Below are positions 62,459-64,000 of a DNA stretch of 64,000 nucleotides, one piece after another (the stretch's first letter is position 1; each line of letters begins with the position of its first letter). The DNA is taken from contig JAQFVV010000355.1 in the NCBI GenBank assembly GCA_028023455.1, forward strand, positions 765,551 to 829,550, read 5' to 3'. Made by a program: the position numbers and the translations under genes. The stretch is from Epiperipatus broadwayi (Eukaryota; Onychophora; Udeonychophora; Euonychophora; Peripatidae). The notes beneath the pieces are model-generated. The model did not search any database and was not told the DNA's origin. It was given only the letters and a program-made list of their open reading frames with translations.

Positions 62459-63309
62459 CTATAATCCTGCCCGTAGCAGACCTCATACTACATCTACTAA
62501 TTACACAAATATATCCAATCCATTGAACCAATTCAACTACGAAATGAATAACCTAAGATTACCCTCCCTTAATATAACTTTACAAACTATATAGCCATTC
62601 ACGCCCGACTTAATTTTAACATTTAAATACGTTCGCACAGATTTGTTTAAAAATGTTGGGTATAGATCGATTACATAGATTCCACGGTCAAAAACATTTC
62701 AAAATAAACATAAACGATCAAAATACAAAATTATTGATACCGACAATCGCAGAGGGAAACTTATAAGTAACCCAATAGTATTCACCATAAGATACTTGCG
62801 TTGTCACCAATAACTTAAAAGACATCCGAATAAATACATTTTAGATACTCACCGTAAGGTATCATTATTTATCGAATGTCTATATATTTTGATCAAATAT
62901 GAAAACCAAAATATAATTAACCGCAAACGAATCCATGCAAGCGTCTATAAACAACTTAAATTTCATACATTTAAATAATCTTTACAATAAGGAAAAAAAA
63001 TGGAAATGATGTTTATCAATCGGGAAACATATAAAATTAAACATTATTAATTTGATTTAAAAACTTAAAAGTCAGATAGAAGTTCATAAGCTTGAACGAA
63101 AGTTCTTAGTTATTTTTTTAAATTTAGAGTTCATGTCAATATAGCTTACAGTATAAGAGTCCAGGTTCCTGTTGGCAATTCCCACGGCATCTCCATTGGA
63201 AGAAAATGTTCTGGAGGTAGCATTAGCTGGTTCCATTCTGGTATCACAGTCTTTTCATTTTTTTTTTTTTTTAAACAAACAAAAAAATGAGAGAGAACGG
63301 CAAGTGCGT

Positions 63310-63406
63310 CTTACCATTGTCATCAAATCAAGTTGGAAAAACTGACTGGAACTCAATATTTTTTCTTTTTATAGTCCTCCTATGGATTCCATGAACAAAA
63401 ACGTCA
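63310..63406 (-). promoter_or_regulatory. TATA/initiator promoter, copy 3 (CCAAT box missing)
   Basis: TATAAAAA starting 63373 and TCAGTT with A at 63343 (30 bases), then a 29-base segment ending ATG and a GTAAG donor. TGACGT is kept (63406-63401). The CCAAT box is lost because unit identity ends just at 63447. Confidence 0.45.
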
Positions 63407-63447
63407 CTGTTCTGTTTTTTCGTTATGGTCCGGGCCTTTATTTGCTT

Positions 63448-63764
63448 TTGAACAATCATTTAATTAATAAGACAATCATTTCCATTTTCTAAGACTATAG
63501 AAATCAACATTATTTCTATTTTTAAAATATCAATCTTTATATCTTTACTTTTTACAAAAAAAAAATTACTTTCTAAATATTTTTTTTTTTTAAAAGTTTT
63601 TTATGTTGTCCATCATGCGATCTTATATATATACGTTAAATAGTTTTTAAATCTCAGTTTTTAAGTTAGAAAGTTTTCTTTCTTCTTTTAATAAATCCAT
63701 TTTACATTTAGTGATCTTTCTCATTTTAATTGTAAAAATAATGTGATGGCATATTATATTCCGT

Positions 63765-63766
<2 letters not shown>
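63448..63766. other. Diverged continuation of the 2.65-kb unit
   Basis: Aligns only loosely with 58140-58530, with a deletion of roughly 80 bases at the start and many substitutions. Probably an older unit. Confidence 0.5.

Positions 63767-63835
<69 letters not shown>
63767..63835. repeat. (AT)n microsatellite, about 34 units
   Basis: An uninterrupted alternating AT run. The Tyr-Ile open frame across it is an artefact. Confidence 0.97.
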
Positions 63836-63843
<8 letters not shown>

Positions 63844-63844
63844 C

Positions 63845-63985
63845 CAATAAGAAAAAGAGGAGAGAGGAGGGGAAAGAATAGGAAAAGAAGAAGAGAAAAT
63901 AGAAATGAAATGAAATGATTTGGAAATAGATAATAAAATGGATGAGATGATAAATAGTGGAAAAAGATAGAAGGAGAAGATCTTC
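63845..63985. repeat. Purine-rich (GA/GAAA) tract
   Basis: aagaggagagaggaggggaa followed by gaaatgaaatgaaatg and further purine-rich text to near the window end. Confidence 0.8.
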
Positions 63986-64000
63986 TTTATTATTAATTTG

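Larger units (their letters stand above)
61731..63447. repeat. 2.65-kb tandem unit, copy 3 (partial high identity)
   Basis: High identity to copies 1-2 runs from 61731 to gggcctttatttgctt at about 63447, then ends abruptly. From there to about 63766 only patchy similarity remains (caatcatttccatt; cctgttttt/ttatttcta; cgacatatttatat versus tggcatattatat). Confidence 0.95.

Noticed and set aside
56418-63447. rDNA or 5S spacer repeat
   Set aside because: No rRNA, 5S or U-snRNA sequence could be recognised in the unit.
63647-63847. Open frame of alternating Tyr-Ile on minus
   Set aside because: Translation of the (AT)n microsatellite.

Overview
This is AT-rich animal (metazoan) genomic DNA, only about a quarter G+C by eye. 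It has long non-coding stretches, many decayed retroelements and DNA transposons, tRNA-derived SINE-like repeats, inverted repeats and simple repeats. There is no prokaryotic-style gene organisation. Penelope-like, RTE-type, pogo-type and Merlin elements, together with a large-intron gene, suggest an invertebrate. A lophotrochozoan such as a cephalopod mollusc is my guess, but nothing here proves it.

The only host protein-coding sequence I can identify is one exon on the minus strand at 30973-31097. It encodes the end of the N-terminal domain and the first strand of PDZ1 (GLGF...IRGG) of a harmonin (USH1C) homologue. No neighbouring exon was found, so much of the window is probably intron or flank of this gene. 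About 75 bases past its splice donor (minus direction) lies a simple-repeat block of about 600 bp: 142 uninterrupted A followed by about 144 AAT units.

Layout. 1-4 kb: 3' end of a LINE (+), a decayed LINE (-) with poly(A) signal and tail, and a Penelope-like GIY-YIG endonuclease fragment (-). 5-12 kb: a candidate exon, a dispersed CCAAT-containing repeat, a foldback and two diverged tandem repeats. 13-18 kb: a pogo/Tigger-like element with a transposase remnant, a SINE-like repeat, and an RTE-like LINE (-) with a nested SINE-like insertion. 18-27 kb: mostly featureless, but with a foldback of family A at 21.8 kb and a palindrome of almost 1 kb at 23.4-24.3 kb. 27-39 kb: a second pogo-like element, an RTE 3' end, the harmonin exon, a foldback, a possible promoter-like island near 35 kb, a Merlin element with an ISXO2-like transposase relic, a tRNA-derived SINE and a third pogo-like element. 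41-50 kb: arrays of two roughly 450-bp repeat families (A and C), some head-to-head. 50-55 kb: a candidate exon, the second copy of the dispersed repeat and a perfect 56-bp palindrome. 55.5-56.4 kb: a two-unit tandem array of family A. 56.4-63.4 kb: nearly three copies of a 2.65-kb tandem unit, then an AT microsatellite and a purine-rich end.

The most interesting non-canonical object is the 2.65-kb array. Each unit carries on the minus strand a TATAAAAA box exactly 30 bp before a TCAGTT initiator, then a 29-32 nt potential first exon ending at a GTAAG donor that sits in a small hairpin, and further downstream a 114-codon open frame. This looks like a tandemly amplified transcription unit. Whether it is a gene family, a small-RNA gene or a repetitive element cannot be decided from sequence alone.
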